A DNA stretch of 64,000 nt from JALHNI01 sp044226365 (GCA_044226365.1 JBGAHE010000002.1:62001-126000), one strand, 5' to 3'; shown: positions 8,524 through 18,442, counted from the stretch's first letter. Numbers and translations: made by a program. Notes: generated by a model not told the origin, from the sequence alone.

Positions 8524-10731
8524 ATGCGTTTTCTGCTGTTCTTGCTCACTGGGGCATTGGCTTGCGGCGAAGAGCTGCCATTGGTGGCGAAGGTGGAGTT
8601 TCAACCCTTGGCCGCGCAGGTGACGCGCGTGTTGCAGGCGCTCGAGCTGATCGGCGAGCCGCTGCCGGCGGCGATAGCGGCAGAGGTGCGCAAGATTCTG
8701 GAGGCGGGATCCGGGGGCATCAAGGACGTGACCCGCCTGCAAGAGCTTCTCGACCCTTATTGCCTGGTCGGCGTCAACATCAATCCGGAGTCGCGGGTGA
8801 AGGTGCAGCAAGGGCCGGTGGCGGCGAATCTGGTGGAACAGGGCTGGCGCGCCTTTCTGGTGAAGGTGCATAACGAAGCCGGCGTGACGGCAGTGCTGGC
8901 GGCGGATAGTCCGAACCGCGGGCAATTGGCAAACACATCGGCGAACGTAGTGGGGCGACGCTGGATGGACCTGGCGATGTTCAACAAGCAACCGATGCGG
9001 GTGCACCTTTCGGGCTTGGAACTGGAATACAACATTCTGCAGGTTTATTCGAAGGATGCGGGAAAGCGCGAAGGGAAGCTGACGTTTGATGTGGGGCAGG
9101 GGTCGCAGGATCTGGGTTTCCGCAACGAAGTGGACGTGCTGTTTACCGCGGCCGCTTCGGCGAAGGTGACGTTTCGGGTGAAGGACGTCGATGGTCGGCC
9201 GACCACGGGGTCGTTCCTGATTCGCGATGCGAAGGACCGGGTGTATCCGTCGCAGACGAAGCGGCTGGGCGGCGACTTCTTCTTTCATCCGCAGGTGTAT
9301 CGGGCCGATGGCGAGTCCGTGGCCTTGCCTCCGGGGACTTACACCATTGAGTATGGACGCGGCCCGGAGTATCTGACGAAGAAACAGACTTTGACGATTG
9401 CGGATAACAAGCCGCGGACGATGAACGTGCAGTTAGAACGCTGGATCGATCCTTCGAAGCTGGGTTGGTACTCCGGCGATCATCACATTCATGCCGCGGG
9501 TTGCGCGCACTATGAGCGGCCTACCGAAGGCGTGTATCCGCAAGACATGATGCGGCACGTGCTGGGCGAGGATCTGAAGGTGGGTTCGGTGCTGACCTGG
9601 GGACCGGGGTGGTATTTCCAGAAGACGTTTTTCGAAGGCAAGGAGAACAAGCTATCGACGCCAGAACATCGCATTCGCTATGACGTGGAGGTCTCTGGCC
9701 ATCCCTCGAGCCATACGGGCCACCTGATGTTACTTGGCCTGAAGCAGCAGGACTATCCCAATACGCAACGGATTGAGGACTGGCCTTCGTGGGGCTTGCC
9801 GATTCTGCAGTGGGGGAAGTCGCAAGGGGCGGTGGTGGGCTATACGCATTCCGGCTGGGGGTTACAACTGAAGGAGCCGAAGCTGCCATCTTACGAGATC
9901 CCGCCCTTCGATGGCATTGGGGCGAATGAATACATCGTGGCCGTGACGCATGGGGCGGTGGATGTGCTGTCCACGGCCGATACTCCCTATCCTTGGGAAC
10001 TGAACATCTGGTATCACGCGCTCAACATGGGCTATCGGACGCGGATTTCCGGCGAGACGGACTTCCCTTGCATCTACGGCGAGAAGGTGGGACTGGGCCG
10101 CAGTTACGTGCGGCAGAAGGCTCTCGATTATGAGGATTGGGTGCGTGGGCTGCGCGATGGCCGTAACTATGCGTCCGACGGTAAGAGTCATCTGATTGAC
10201 TTCCGGGTAAACGGCATCGAGATGGGGAGCCAGCAGGACGTCAATCTGACCGAGCCGGGGCAAGTGCGGCTGACGGCCCGCATCGCCGCGCGGCTCGATG
10301 AGGCGCCGAACGAAGAGATTCGCCAGAAGCGGCCTGACCAGAAGCCTTACTGGGATGTGGAACGGGCCCGTGTCGGGAACACGCGGACCGTGCCGGTGGA
10401 AGTGATTGTCAATGGACAGGCCGTGGCGCGACGGGAGATCGTGGCCGACGGGCAATTGCGGGATGAGACCTTTGACGTCAAGATCGAGCGCTCGGCTTGG
10501 GTGGCGCTGCGGATTTTGCCTTCGTCGCATACGAATCCGGTGTGGGTAAATGTGGGCAAGCAGCCGATCCGCTCTCGGCGCAGCATCGAGTGGGCGCTAA
10601 AGTCCGTCGAGCAATGCTGGAGCCAGAAGGTCAACCGTGTCCGGCTGACCGAACAGGGCGAGATGAAACGCGCCTACGACCACGCGCGCGCCGAATACAG
10701 GCGTTTGCTCGGGGAAGCGCAGGACTGGTAG
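8524..10731 (+). CDS. Secreted CehA/McbA-family metallohydrolase
   Basis: 735 residues from ATG 8524, chosen because it gives the signal peptide MRFLLFLLTGALACGEE; the frame stays open upstream but lacks any export signal there. The first 300 residues are beta-rich, with a carboxypeptidase-regulatory-like segment around 215-310. The metallohydrolase begins at GWYSGDHHIH (D319, HHIH 320-323), the metal-binding pattern of PHP-related CehA/McbA proteins. Further histidines lie in HPSSHTGHLMLLG and GYTHSGWG. McbA hydrolyses the carbamate carbaryl, but most family members have unknown substrates, so a specific reaction should not be assumed. It is divergent from the beta-propeller gene and ends exactly against the convergent DUF2126 gene (zero spacing). 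Confidence 0.82.
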   Translation: MRFLLFLLTGALACGEELPLVAKVEFQPLAAQVTRVLQALELIGEPLPAAIAAEVRKILEAGSGGIKDVTRLQELLDPYCLVGVNINPESRVKVQQGPVAANLVEQGWRAFLVKVHNEAGVTAVLAADSPNRGQLANTSANVVGRRWMDLAMFNKQPMRVHLSGLELEYNILQVYSKDAGKREGKLTFDVGQGSQDLGFRNEVDVLFTAAASAKVTFRVKDVDGRPTTGSFLIRDAKDRVYPSQTKRLGGDFFFHPQVYRADGESVALPPGTYTIEYGRGPEYLTKKQTLTIADNKPRTMNVQLERWIDPSKLGWYSGDHHIHAAGCAHYERPTEGVYPQDMMRHVLGEDLKVGSVLTWGPGWYFQKTFFEGKENKLSTPEHRIRYDVEVSGHPSSHTGHLMLLGLKQQDYPNTQRIEDWPSWGLPILQWGKSQGAVVGYTHSGWGLQLKEPKLPSYEIPPFDGIGANEYIVAVTHGAVDVLSTADTPYPWELNIWYHALNMGYRTRISGETDFPCIYGEKVGLGRSYVRQKALDYEDWVRGLRDGRNYASDGKSHLIDFRVNGIEMGSQQDVNLTEPGQVRLTARIAARLDEAPNEEIRQKRPDQKPYWDVERARVGNTRTVPVEVIVNGQAVARREIVADGQLRDETFDVKIERSAWVALRILPSSHTNPVWVNVGKQPIRSRRSIEWALKSVEQCWSQKVNRVRLTEQGEMKRAYDHARAEYRRLLGEAQDW

Positions 10732-13700
10732 CTAGCGTCGCAAGTCGAGGGTGCAGGGAAACTGCGGATTGCTCTCTTCAGCCGGCGTCGGCATGGTGAA
10801 CGGCGTGTGACCGAAGGGGAAGAAGCGACCCACGCGACGCGCTTGCGCTTCGTTGCCGTTGACGGGGAACGTCTCATAACTGCGTCCGCCGGGGTGAGAG
10901 ACATGATAGGTGCAGCCGCCGAGCGAACGTTGGTTGGCGGTGTCGAAGATGTCGAAGACGAGAGGCGTGTGGACACCAATCGTGGGGTGGAGGCAACGGG
11001 GCGGCTGCCAGGCGCGATAGCGGACGCCGGCCACGAACTCGTTGGCGACGCCGGTGTGGCGGAGCGGCAACCGGCGGCCATTGCACGTGATCAGGTAACG
11101 TTCGCCGATGAGCCCGCTCACCTTCACTTCCAGTCGCTCGACGGACGAGTCGACATAGCGCGCCGTGCCACCGGCAGCGCCCTCTTCTCCGAGGACATAC
11201 CAGGGCTCGGCGGCTTGATGCAGCTTCAGGTGAATGCCATCGTACTTCACTTCGCCCATGAAGGGGAAGCGGAACTCGAAGTGGGCATCGAACCAATGCG
11301 GATCGATGTGATAGCCGGAGGACTTGAGGTCGGCCAGCACGAGCTTGAAGTCTTCGCGAAGATAGTGCGGCAGCATGAACTGGTCATGCAGGCGGGTACC
11401 CCAGTGAATCGGCTTCTCACGATAAGGATGACGCCAGAAGTGCGCGACTAGCGCGCGAATGAGCAACTGCTGCGTGAGGCTCATGCGGGCGTGGGGCGGC
11501 ATTTCGAAGGCGCGCAATTCCAGCAGACCCAGCCGTCCGGTGGAGGAATCGGGCGAGTAGAGTTTATCGATACAGAACTCGGCACGGTGCGTGTTGCCGG
11601 TGACGTCGACCAGGAGGTTGCGAAAGATGCGGTCGACCAGCCATGGAGCGATTGTCGCGCCGGAGGCGGGGTCCGGCACGAGACCGAAGGCGATCTCGAG
11701 CTCGTAGACCGCGTCGGCGCGCGTTTCGTCGACGCGCGGTGCCTGACTGGTGGGGCCGATGAACAGGCCGGAAAACAGATAACTGAGCGAAGGGTGGTTG
11801 AGCCAATAGCCGATGAGGCTCTTCAGCAGGTCGGGCCGGCGGAGGAAGGGACTATCGACCGGCCGCGTGCTGCCGAGCACGATATGGTTGCCGCCGCCGG
11901 TACCGCTATGGCGGCCATCGAGGAGGAACTTCTCTGTGCCGAGGCGGGCCTGATGAGCGTCCTCGTACAGGCCGGTGGTGTTATCGACCATCTCGCGCCA
12001 AGTGCGCGCCGGATGAATGTTGACCTCGATCACGCCCGGGTCCGGCGTGACTTTAACGAGCTGCAGACGGTGGTCCGGCGGCGGCGTGTAGCCTTCGATG
12101 ATGACCGGATAGCCGGTGATGGTGGCCGTATCTTCCACGGCGGTGAGGAGGTCCAGGTAGTCGTCCGCGGAGCGCAGCGGCGGCATGAAGACATGCAGAC
12201 GCCCTTTCCTGGGCTCGATGGCCATCGCGGTGCGAACGACCCATTCGGCGGACTCACCGAACTGGGGGACGTCCTCGGAAAGGCGCTGCTCGTTGACGTT
12301 TTGCCGCAGATTGTCCGGCGCGGTGGCCGTGGCTTGTGTCATCTGCACTTCAGGTTTGGGACGCGGCAGACCAAAGGGCGGATGTGGCGCAAAGGGATCG
12401 AGCGTCCAGATGTGCGAGGCCTCCTTCGAGGCCGCCCAGGGAAGGCTGGGCAGGGGCAAGCGCAACCCCACGGGCGAGTCGCCGGGAACCAGATAGAGAT
12501 GTCGCGCGCGCAGCATCCAGAGCCCGCTTTGCCACGCGGGACCATCGGTGTGCCAAGTGCGCTGAATGGGGAGCACGAAGCCGCTGGGATTGCCGAGGCC
12601 CCGCTCAAAGGCGCGGCGGAGGCGCTCGCGGTCCTCGGGATTGTCCAGCTTGTTGTCGCGTGGATCGACGTTGACGGGCAACTGCCGCTCCTTGTGGACG
12701 TACTCCAGCGGATCTTCGTAAGCCGCGATGACGTAATCGGTATCGATGCGTAAGCGCTCGGCGAGGGTGTCGGCGAAACGTTCGGCTTCCGTATCGCCGA
12801 AGCCGTAGTCGCGGTCGGGGTCAGCGAGGAGACTGGGGTCGCGCCAGATCGCATAGCCATCGGCGCGCCAATAGCAGGTCATGGCCCAACGGGGTAGGCT
12901 TTCTCCGGGGTACCACTTGCCTTGGCCGATGTGCAGAAAGCCGCCCTTGCCCCAGCGCGCATGAATGCGCCGGACGAGGTCGCTGCCGCGGGCGAGCTTC
13001 TCGTCGCCCAGGGCGGCCGTGTTCCACTCCTCGCCGTCCATGTTGTCAATGGAGACAAAGGTCGGCTCGCCGCCCATGGTGAGGCGGACATCCTGACGGC
13101 GCAAGTCCTCGTCGATCTGCTCGCCGAGGCGATCGATGTCGGCCCATTGCTCTTCGGTGTAGGGCAGCGTGACGCGCGGCGACTCTTGCACGCGGCGGAC
13201 AGCCATGTGATGTTCGAAGCGAACCTGGCAGGGGTCGACCAAGCCGGTGACGGGCGCCGCGGAGGTCGGATCCGGGCTCGCGGCGAGCGGGATGTGGCCT
13301 TCGCCGGCGAACAGTCCGGAGGTGGGGTCAAGGCCAATCCAGCCGGCGCCGGGCAGATAGACTTCGGCCCAGGCGTGCAAGTCCGTGAAGTCTTCGGTGG
13401 GGCCTGATGGCCCATCGAGCGCCTTGACGTCGGCGCGCAATTGAATGAGATAGCCGGAGACAAAACGCGCGGCGAGGCCGAGGTTGCGCAGGGCCTGGAC
13501 CAGCAGCCAAGCGGTGTCGCGGCAGGAGCCGCTGCGGGAGGTCAGAGTGAATTCGGGTGTTTGAACGCCCGGTTCCATGCGGATCAGGTAGCTGATTTCG
13601 CGCTGCAGTCGCTGATTGATGCCGACCAGGAAGTCATTGGAGGATTGGGGCGTACGATCGACCGACGCGAGCCACTCGGCGAGCAGCGGATCGGGTTCGG

Positions 13701-14061
13701 GGTGCGCGAGGAACGGCGCGAGCTCATGAGCCAGGCCGGGTTCATAGACGAAGGGAAACTTCTGGGCGTACTCTTCAAGAAAGAAGTCGAAGGGGTTGAT
13801 CACCGTCATGTCAGCGACCAGGTCGACTTCGACCTTGAAATGGCCGGTGACTTTGGGAAAGACGACACGGGCGAGATAGTTGCCCTGGGGGTCCTGCTGC
13901 CAGTTGAGGAAGTGCTCGGCGGGCTCCACTCGCAGGGAGTAACTGACGATGGGAGTGCGGCAATGGGGAGCCGGACGGAGACGAATTACTTGTGGTCCGA
14001 GGTTGACCAGCCGATCGTATTCGTAGGTGGTTTCATGATGCAGGGCTACCCGGATACTCAT
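10732..14061 (-). CDS. Transglutaminase-like protein fused to DUF2126 putative amidoligase
   Basis: 1109 residues. Residues 1-110 form the bacterial transglutaminase N-terminal domain (ALHHETTYEYDRLVNLGPQ). The transglutaminase-like catalytic core follows, with a complete triad C180 (SRSGSCRDTAW), H229 (DLHAWAEVYL) and D245 (GLDPTSG). From about residue 300 the DUF2126 region begins (LTMGGEPTFVSIDNMDG); Pfam describes it as a putative amidoligase of the glutamine-synthetase-like type. Iyer and Aravind predicted that such proteins, with ATP-grasp and alpha-E partners, form or cut amide bonds on peptides. It is the last gene of a three- or four-gene minus-strand cluster, 48 bp after the smaller transglutaminase. 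No signal peptide is visible, suggesting cytoplasmic action. Confidence 0.88.
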   Translation of the reverse strand: MSIRVALHHETTYEYDRLVNLGPQVIRLRPAPHCRTPIVSYSLRVEPAEHFLNWQQDPQGNYLARVVFPKVTGHFKVEVDLVADMTVINPFDFFLEEYAQKFPFVYEPGLAHELAPFLAHPEPDPLLAEWLASVDRTPQSSNDFLVGINQRLQREISYLIRMEPGVQTPEFTLTSRSGSCRDTAWLLVQALRNLGLAARFVSGYLIQLRADVKALDGPSGPTEDFTDLHAWAEVYLPGAGWIGLDPTSGLFAGEGHIPLAASPDPTSAAPVTGLVDPCQVRFEHHMAVRRVQESPRVTLPYTEEQWADIDRLGEQIDEDLRRQDVRLTMGGEPTFVSIDNMDGEEWNTAALGDEKLARGSDLVRRIHARWGKGGFLHIGQGKWYPGESLPRWAMTCYWRADGYAIWRDPSLLADPDRDYGFGDTEAERFADTLAERLRIDTDYVIAAYEDPLEYVHKERQLPVNVDPRDNKLDNPEDRERLRRAFERGLGNPSGFVLPIQRTWHTDGPAWQSGLWMLRARHLYLVPGDSPVGLRLPLPSLPWAASKEASHIWTLDPFAPHPPFGLPRPKPEVQMTQATATAPDNLRQNVNEQRLSEDVPQFGESAEWVVRTAMAIEPRKGRLHVFMPPLRSADDYLDLLTAVEDTATITGYPVIIEGYTPPPDHRLQLVKVTPDPGVIEVNIHPARTWREMVDNTTGLYEDAHQARLGTEKFLLDGRHSGTGGGNHIVLGSTRPVDSPFLRRPDLLKSLIGYWLNHPSLSYLFSGLFIGPTSQAPRVDETRADAVYELEIAFGLVPDPASGATIAPWLVDRIFRNLLVDVTGNTHRAEFCIDKLYSPDSSTGRLGLLELRAFEMPPHARMSLTQQLLIRALVAHFWRHPYREKPIHWGTRLHDQFMLPHYLREDFKLVLADLKSSGYHIDPHWFDAHFEFRFPFMGEVKYDGIHLKLHQAAEPWYVLGEEGAAGGTARYVDSSVERLEVKVSGLIGERYLITCNGRRLPLRHTGVANEFVAGVRYRAWQPPRCLHPTIGVHTPLVFDIFDTANQRSLGGCTYHVSHPGGRSYETFPVNGNEAQARRVGRFFPFGHTPFTMPTPAEESNPQFPCTLDLRR

Positions 14062-14109
14062 TTACGCTGACGATAGCATGCGGGCACCCGAGGGCCGAAA
14101 TCGAAAGTT

Positions 14110-15045
14110 CTATGGAGGGCTATATGGCGCGCCGAAACTGGCGTCCCAGCGGCGGCCCATGGGACGACGAACTTCGGGTGGGGCGGGGATCGCTTCGAGC
14201 GGATCGACGCGCACTTCGACTTCGATGGTGTGCTCGCCGCCGCCCATGGTGATGCCTTTGACCGGGGTGACGTCGCCATAGTCACGGCCCCAGGCGAGGG
14301 TGACATGGCTCGTGGAGACTACGACGTCGTTGGTCGGGTCGAGGTCCACCCAACCGTGGCCGGGCACAAAGACGCCAACCCAGGCGTGCGAGGCTTCAGC
14401 TCCGACGCTGCCGCTGCGCAGATAGCCGCTGACGTAGCGGGCGGCGAGGCCATTGCCCCGCAGCATGGCGATCAGCAAGTGCGCGAAGTCCTGGCAAACG
14501 CCGCGGCGAGTGCGAAAGACGTCCGCGACCGAGGTGTCGATGTCGGTGGATTCGGGTTTGTACTTGAAGTCGCGGTAGATGCGGCTCGAAAGCTCGATGG
14601 CGGCTTCCAAAATCGGCCGTCGCGGAGTGAGGCTGACGCGGGCGTACTCGGCAATGCTCAGATTCCATTTGACGAATCGCGACTCAGCCGTGAATTCGAA
14701 GGCGGCGAGCGCCGCTGGGTCTTCAAAGGAACGCAGGCCGAGGGCGACATCCTCCCAGGGCAGGGTAGCGGCGGGCATGAGCGGATTCGTTTCACGAACT
14801 TCGACAATGCTCTCGCCGACGATGGCGAGTTCGTGATGCGGCGTGAGAATCGAGCAATAGCGGACTGGATTGCCGTAATAGTCCCGGAATGCCCGCATCG
14901 TTTCGAATTGCGGGTCCACGGTAACTGTGCTGCGGACGACGTGCTGCCAAGGCAACTCGCGCGGCGTGAGTTTGAGTTCGCTATGCGTAGCAGACACCGA
15001 AAGCGCATACGAATAACGCGTGAGATGGCGTACGTGATAGATCAT
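14110..15045 (-). CDS. Transglutaminase family protein (cysteine peptidase-like)
   Basis: 311 residues. An N-terminal bacterial transglutaminase domain (MIYHVRHLTRYSYALSVS) is followed by the catalytic core with the triad C184 (RRGVCQDFAHL), H220 (EASHAWVGVF) and D236 (GWVDLDPTND). The start codon overlaps the stop of the ATP-grasp/alpha-E gene by 4 bp (ATGA), so the two are translationally coupled. In this conserved gene set the transglutaminase-like enzyme is predicted to act as a peptidase or to form crosslinks on the product of the ATP-grasp and amidoligase partners; that role is prediction, not experiment. No export signal is visible. Confidence 0.9.
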   Translation of the reverse strand: MIYHVRHLTRYSYALSVSATHSELKLTPRELPWQHVVRSTVTVDPQFETMRAFRDYYGNPVRYCSILTPHHELAIVGESIVEVRETNPLMPAATLPWEDVALGLRSFEDPAALAAFEFTAESRFVKWNLSIAEYARVSLTPRRPILEAAIELSSRIYRDFKYKPESTDIDTSVADVFRTRRGVCQDFAHLLIAMLRGNGLAARYVSGYLRSGSVGAEASHAWVGVFVPGHGWVDLDPTNDVVVSTSHVTLAWGRDYGDVTPVKGITMGGGEHTIEVEVRVDPLEAIPAPPEVRRPMGRRWDASFGAPYSPP

Positions 15046-17546
15046 GAGGAAGCCAACAAGCGGGTGGACGTCGAATGGCTGAGATAACGGCTGCTGAGGG
15101 CGTTGGACGCTTCGAAGAGGTCCGTGCGCAACTGGTCGAGGAACTCGCGCAATTGTTCGCGATCGGGCGCCAACTCGTTCGTTCGCGCCAGGCGCACCGC
15201 GGTGAGCGCTTTGACGACGCGAAGCTGTTCTTCCGGCAGGCGCGCGGCCTGATCCTGCCCCGGCAGGCGCTTCAGGTGTACCGCCAGCGTCTGAATATTG
15301 AAGCCCACCGAGCGCGGGTTGGCTTCATCGGCGAGCAGTAGGTCCAGCACGAGATCTCGCTGCATGTTGGTGTAGTAACGCGTGCGATAGGTGATGGCGC
15401 TGTCGGCAATCTGGAGGAGCAACTCGAGCGCCGCTTGCTCGTCCGTCATCACGCCAGCCAGACCATGGCGGAGCAGTTCGCTCAACTGCAGGGAACGCTC
15501 GAGACGGCGGCCGATATCGAGGAAGCGCCAGCCCTGGCTCCGCGTCATGTTTTCCATCATCAGGCCGGAGAACGAAGCGAGGGTGAGAATGGCGCGATCG
15601 AGCGTATTCACCTGATTGAGTAGATGCGCTTCGCCGCTGAGCATGGCGGAGGGGAACTCCTGATCGAGGCGATTCAGCAGTCGCCAGGCATCGCTTGAGA
15701 GACGCTCCTTCAGGCTGCGTGCAGACCGGCGGACCTGGTTGATGTTCCAACTGAGGGCGTTGACGCGTTCTGTATCGAAGACGATCCAACGCAGCACGCG
15801 TTCCAGCCAGCGGCGTTGCTCGAGGACCGGGGCATCGCTCATTTCGACGGGCAGGTATTCGTAGCCGATCAGCAACTCGACACTGGATTCGATGGAGAGG
15901 CCACCGCCGAGGTCGCCTTCGCTCGAAAGCGCCGGCAGAATGGCGCGGGCCAAGCGGGCCAAGGACTCGACCCGCTCCAAATAGCGGCCCAGCCAGAACA
16001 TGTTGTCAGCAACGCGGCTCGGTAGATCGGGCGTGCGGGTGACGTCCACCTGCGCGCGCACGGGTTCGGCTGCCGGAGGTTCTTCGTCGTGGTGCGCCAG
16101 GACCCAGGTGTCCTTGCTACCGCCGCCTTGCTGCATGGTGACCACGAGCGATTCGGCGGAAGTGGAAATACGCGTGAGCCCGCCGGGCATGACGACGTAC
16201 CCATCGCCGGACCAGACGGCGAAGACTCGTAAGACGACATGGCGGGCTTCGAGGCCGCGGTCGGAAAGAACGGGGGCGGTGGATAGCTCCATCTGTTCCT
16301 GCGCGACAAACTGCGTGGGGTTCGCTTCGATGCGATGGCGCAGCTCATCACGCTGCGAGACAGACAGGTCGGCGCCGAAGATCGGGTGCAGTCCGAACCG
16401 CGGGAACGTCGGTTTGATCACCAGGCGTTCGAGATTGTTGACGACGTAGCGGCGGGCTTGTTCCTGGCCGCACCACCAGGTGGCGAGCGACGGCAGCTTG
16501 AGTTCCTCGCCGAGCCGGGTGCGGCAAAGGGGCGGCAGGAAGCCGGACATGGCGGGGGTCTCGATGACGCCGGAACCGAGCGCGTTGGCGACGACGACAT
16601 TGCCGGCGCGGACAGCCGCAACGAGCCCGGGGACGCCTAAGACGGAATCACCACGGAAGGAGAGCGGGTCGCAATAGCTGTCGTCCTGGCGGCGAAGAAT
16701 GATGTCCACCGGGACCAGGCCGCCCAGCGTCTTTAGATAGACGCGCTCTTCGCGCACCACCAGGTCGGCGCCTTCCACCAGGGTGTAGCCAAGGTACTTG
16801 GCCAGATAGGCGTGCTCAAAGTAAGCCTCGTTGAACGGCCCAGGCGTGAGCAGAACGACGCGGGGATTCTCGCGCTTGCCCCGGGTGAGTTCGAGCAGGC
16901 CCTGGCGATAGTCGTGGAAATAACGGTTGAGCGGCCGGACATGAGAGCGCTTGAACGCCTCGGGTAGAATTTGGGCGCTGACCATGCGGTTCTCGAGCGC
17001 GTAGCCTAAGCCGGAGGGCGTCTGTGTGCGGTCCGATACGACCCACCACTGGCCGTCGGGAGAGCGGCCGAGGTCGGCTGCATAGTGGTGCAAGTAAGCG
17101 CCTTGTGGCATGGGCAATCCATGGCAGGGGCGCAGAAAACTGGGATTCTCAATGATGAGTTCGGGAGGCAGGGAACCGTCGCTCAGCAGGCGCTGCGGGC
17201 CGTAGATATCTGCGAGCATCAGGTTGAAGAGCGAAGCGCGCTGCTGGATGGCGGCTTCGATCTGATCCCATTCGCGGGTAGAGAGGACGAGCGGGATCGG
17301 GTCGACGGGCCAAGGCCGTTCCTGGCCGAGGGGATCCCCGTACACGTTGTAGGTGATGCCGTTCGCCTGGATAATCTGGCGGCCGTGTTGCCAGCGGCGG
17401 GCAAACTGCGTGGGACCCATCCGGGTCATGATGTTGACGAGGCGGCGCCAATGCTTGCGGGGCCGTCCGCGAACATCGAGCACTTCGTCGTATTCGCCGG
17501 AGACCGGAGAGTAGGTCCAGGTGGTGGGCGCTGCTGCTTCAGTCAC
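15042..17546 (-). CDS. Circularly permuted ATP-grasp protein fused to alpha-E domain
   Basis: 834 residues from a GTG at 17546. Residues about 80-480 match the circularly permuted type-2 ATP-grasp proteins (old names DUF404/DUF407): ANGITYNVYGDP, LTPGPFNEAYFEHAYLAKYLG, and the PVDIILRRQDDSYCDPL block. From about residue 515 comes the helical alpha-E domain (SRVADNMFWLGRYLERVESLARLAR), here fused in one chain; in many genomes the two are separate genes. ATP-grasp enzymes join a carboxylate to an amine through an acyl phosphate, so peptide-bond formation is the likely chemistry. It is coupled to the transglutaminase downstream by a 4-bp overlap, and is preceded by a small exported protein gene with a 33-bp gap. 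Confidence 0.9.
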   Translation of the reverse strand: MTEAAAPTTWTYSPVSGEYDEVLDVRGRPRKHWRRLVNIMTRMGPTQFARRWQHGRQIIQANGITYNVYGDPLGQERPWPVDPIPLVLSTREWDQIEAAIQQRASLFNLMLADIYGPQRLLSDGSLPPELIIENPSFLRPCHGLPMPQGAYLHHYAADLGRSPDGQWWVVSDRTQTPSGLGYALENRMVSAQILPEAFKRSHVRPLNRYFHDYRQGLLELTRGKRENPRVVLLTPGPFNEAYFEHAYLAKYLGYTLVEGADLVVREERVYLKTLGGLVPVDIILRRQDDSYCDPLSFRGDSVLGVPGLVAAVRAGNVVVANALGSGVIETPAMSGFLPPLCRTRLGEELKLPSLATWWCGQEQARRYVVNNLERLVIKPTFPRFGLHPIFGADLSVSQRDELRHRIEANPTQFVAQEQMELSTAPVLSDRGLEARHVVLRVFAVWSGDGYVVMPGGLTRISTSAESLVVTMQQGGGSKDTWVLAHHDEEPPAAEPVRAQVDVTRTPDLPSRVADNMFWLGRYLERVESLARLARAILPALSSEGDLGGGLSIESSVELLIGYEYLPVEMSDAPVLEQRRWLERVLRWIVFDTERVNALSWNINQVRRSARSLKERLSSDAWRLLNRLDQEFPSAMLSGEAHLLNQVNTLDRAILTLASFSGLMMENMTRSQGWRFLDIGRRLERSLQLSELLRHGLAGVMTDEQAALELLLQIADSAITYRTRYYTNMQRDLVLDLLLADEANPRSVGFNIQTLAVHLKRLPGQDQAARLPEEQLRVVKALTAVRLARTNELAPDREQLREFLDQLRTDLFEASNALSSRYLSHSTSTRLLASS

Positions 17547-17579
17547 TCTATTCTTGACATTGGAACACAGGTTGCCAGA

Positions 17580-18371
17580 CTACTGGGTCTTGAGGGCGGG
17601 GGCCGTAGCGCCGCCGAGTCCGGCAAAGGCCTCTTTGATGCGAACGACTTTGTCGCCATCGAAAGTGACGAACGTGATTTTACCGGGCGCCTGACCGTAT
17701 ACCCAGTCTTCCAACTCCACCCCGTCCTTAGTTTCACGCGATTTCGACCGGGGCTTGCCCATCGCCATCACGACTTGTTCGCGATCCATGCCCTCCAACG
17801 CACGTTGTTCCTTGATCGCCTGCTGCACCTCCGGCTTCATCTGCTCGATGTAGTTTTCCGTTGCGCTGCGTTGCTTTTCGAAGTCAATGGCGGGTGCCAG
17901 CCACTTCTTCACCTCCGCAACCGAGATGCTTTCGAATTCTTTGGGAAAGAAAAGGACCACCGAAGTACCAGCGGGTCCGCGGCGGCCGTTGCCCCCGATG
18001 GGCGCCGTGCGCGTGGATGAACCCATGCCGCCGCCAACCTGGACATTTTCGTACCACTTGCGTCCGCCCTTGTAGCCACCGTTAATTTGCAGGGTGACTT
18101 TGTCGTCTTCGATATCGACTTTGGTGATTTGGACCAGGTCCCCGGTGCGGGCGCAAGGACCTTCGTCCCGCAGACTTTCGGCCCATTTCATCCGGTCCGG
18201 TCCTTGTTGGGCCTGAATGGGCAGCGGTTTCTTGGACCGGGGCACGACGATCTTCGCCGTCCCGTATTCGGAGAGCAAGCCGCGCAAAAGCAGAATCCGT
18301 TCGTCATCAGCGATCTTGCCGGCCTGCAGCAGAATCGGCCAGGCCGCCAGCAGAAATATGGCTGGTTTCAT
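17580..18371 (-). CDS. Exported protein with BamE-like C-terminal segment, unknown function
   Basis: 263 residues from the ATG at 18371-18369, chosen because GGGAGG lies 7 bases upstream and MKPAIFLLAAWPILLQAG then forms a signal peptide; an upstream in-frame start is less likely. The middle is charged and contains a glycine-rich stretch (GGGMGSSTRTAPIGGNGRRG). Residues about 195-250 (MDREQVVMAMGKPRSKSRE, then VYGQAPGKITFVTFDGDKVV) resemble the BamE/SmpA fold, in which a helix and a three-stranded sheet recognise a partner in the envelope. I cannot name the family. It lies 33 bp upstream of the ATP-grasp gene on the same strand and could be the first gene of that transcript, although its export makes a shared role uncertain. 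Confidence 0.7.
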   Translation of the reverse strand: MKPAIFLLAAWPILLQAGKIADDERILLLRGLLSEYGTAKIVVPRSKKPLPIQAQQGPDRMKWAESLRDEGPCARTGDLVQITKVDIEDDKVTLQINGGYKGGRKWYENVQVGGGMGSSTRTAPIGGNGRRGPAGTSVVLFFPKEFESISVAEVKKWLAPAIDFEKQRSATENYIEQMKPEVQQAIKEQRALEGMDREQVVMAMGKPRSKSRETKDGVELEDWVYGQAPGKITFVTFDGDKVVRIKEAFAGLGGATAPALKTQ

Positions 18372-18442
18372 GGAAACCTCCCGCACCTTTATTGTGGCCG
18401 ATTCTGCGGGTGCTGGTGCGGGTGTAAATTTGAATCAGCCCT

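Noticed and set aside
8500..9288. N-terminal extension of the minus-strand beta-propeller protein to 793 residues
   Set aside because: The extra 263 residues are arginine/histidine-rich shadow sequence of the CehA-like gene; the signal peptide at 8499 fixes the start.
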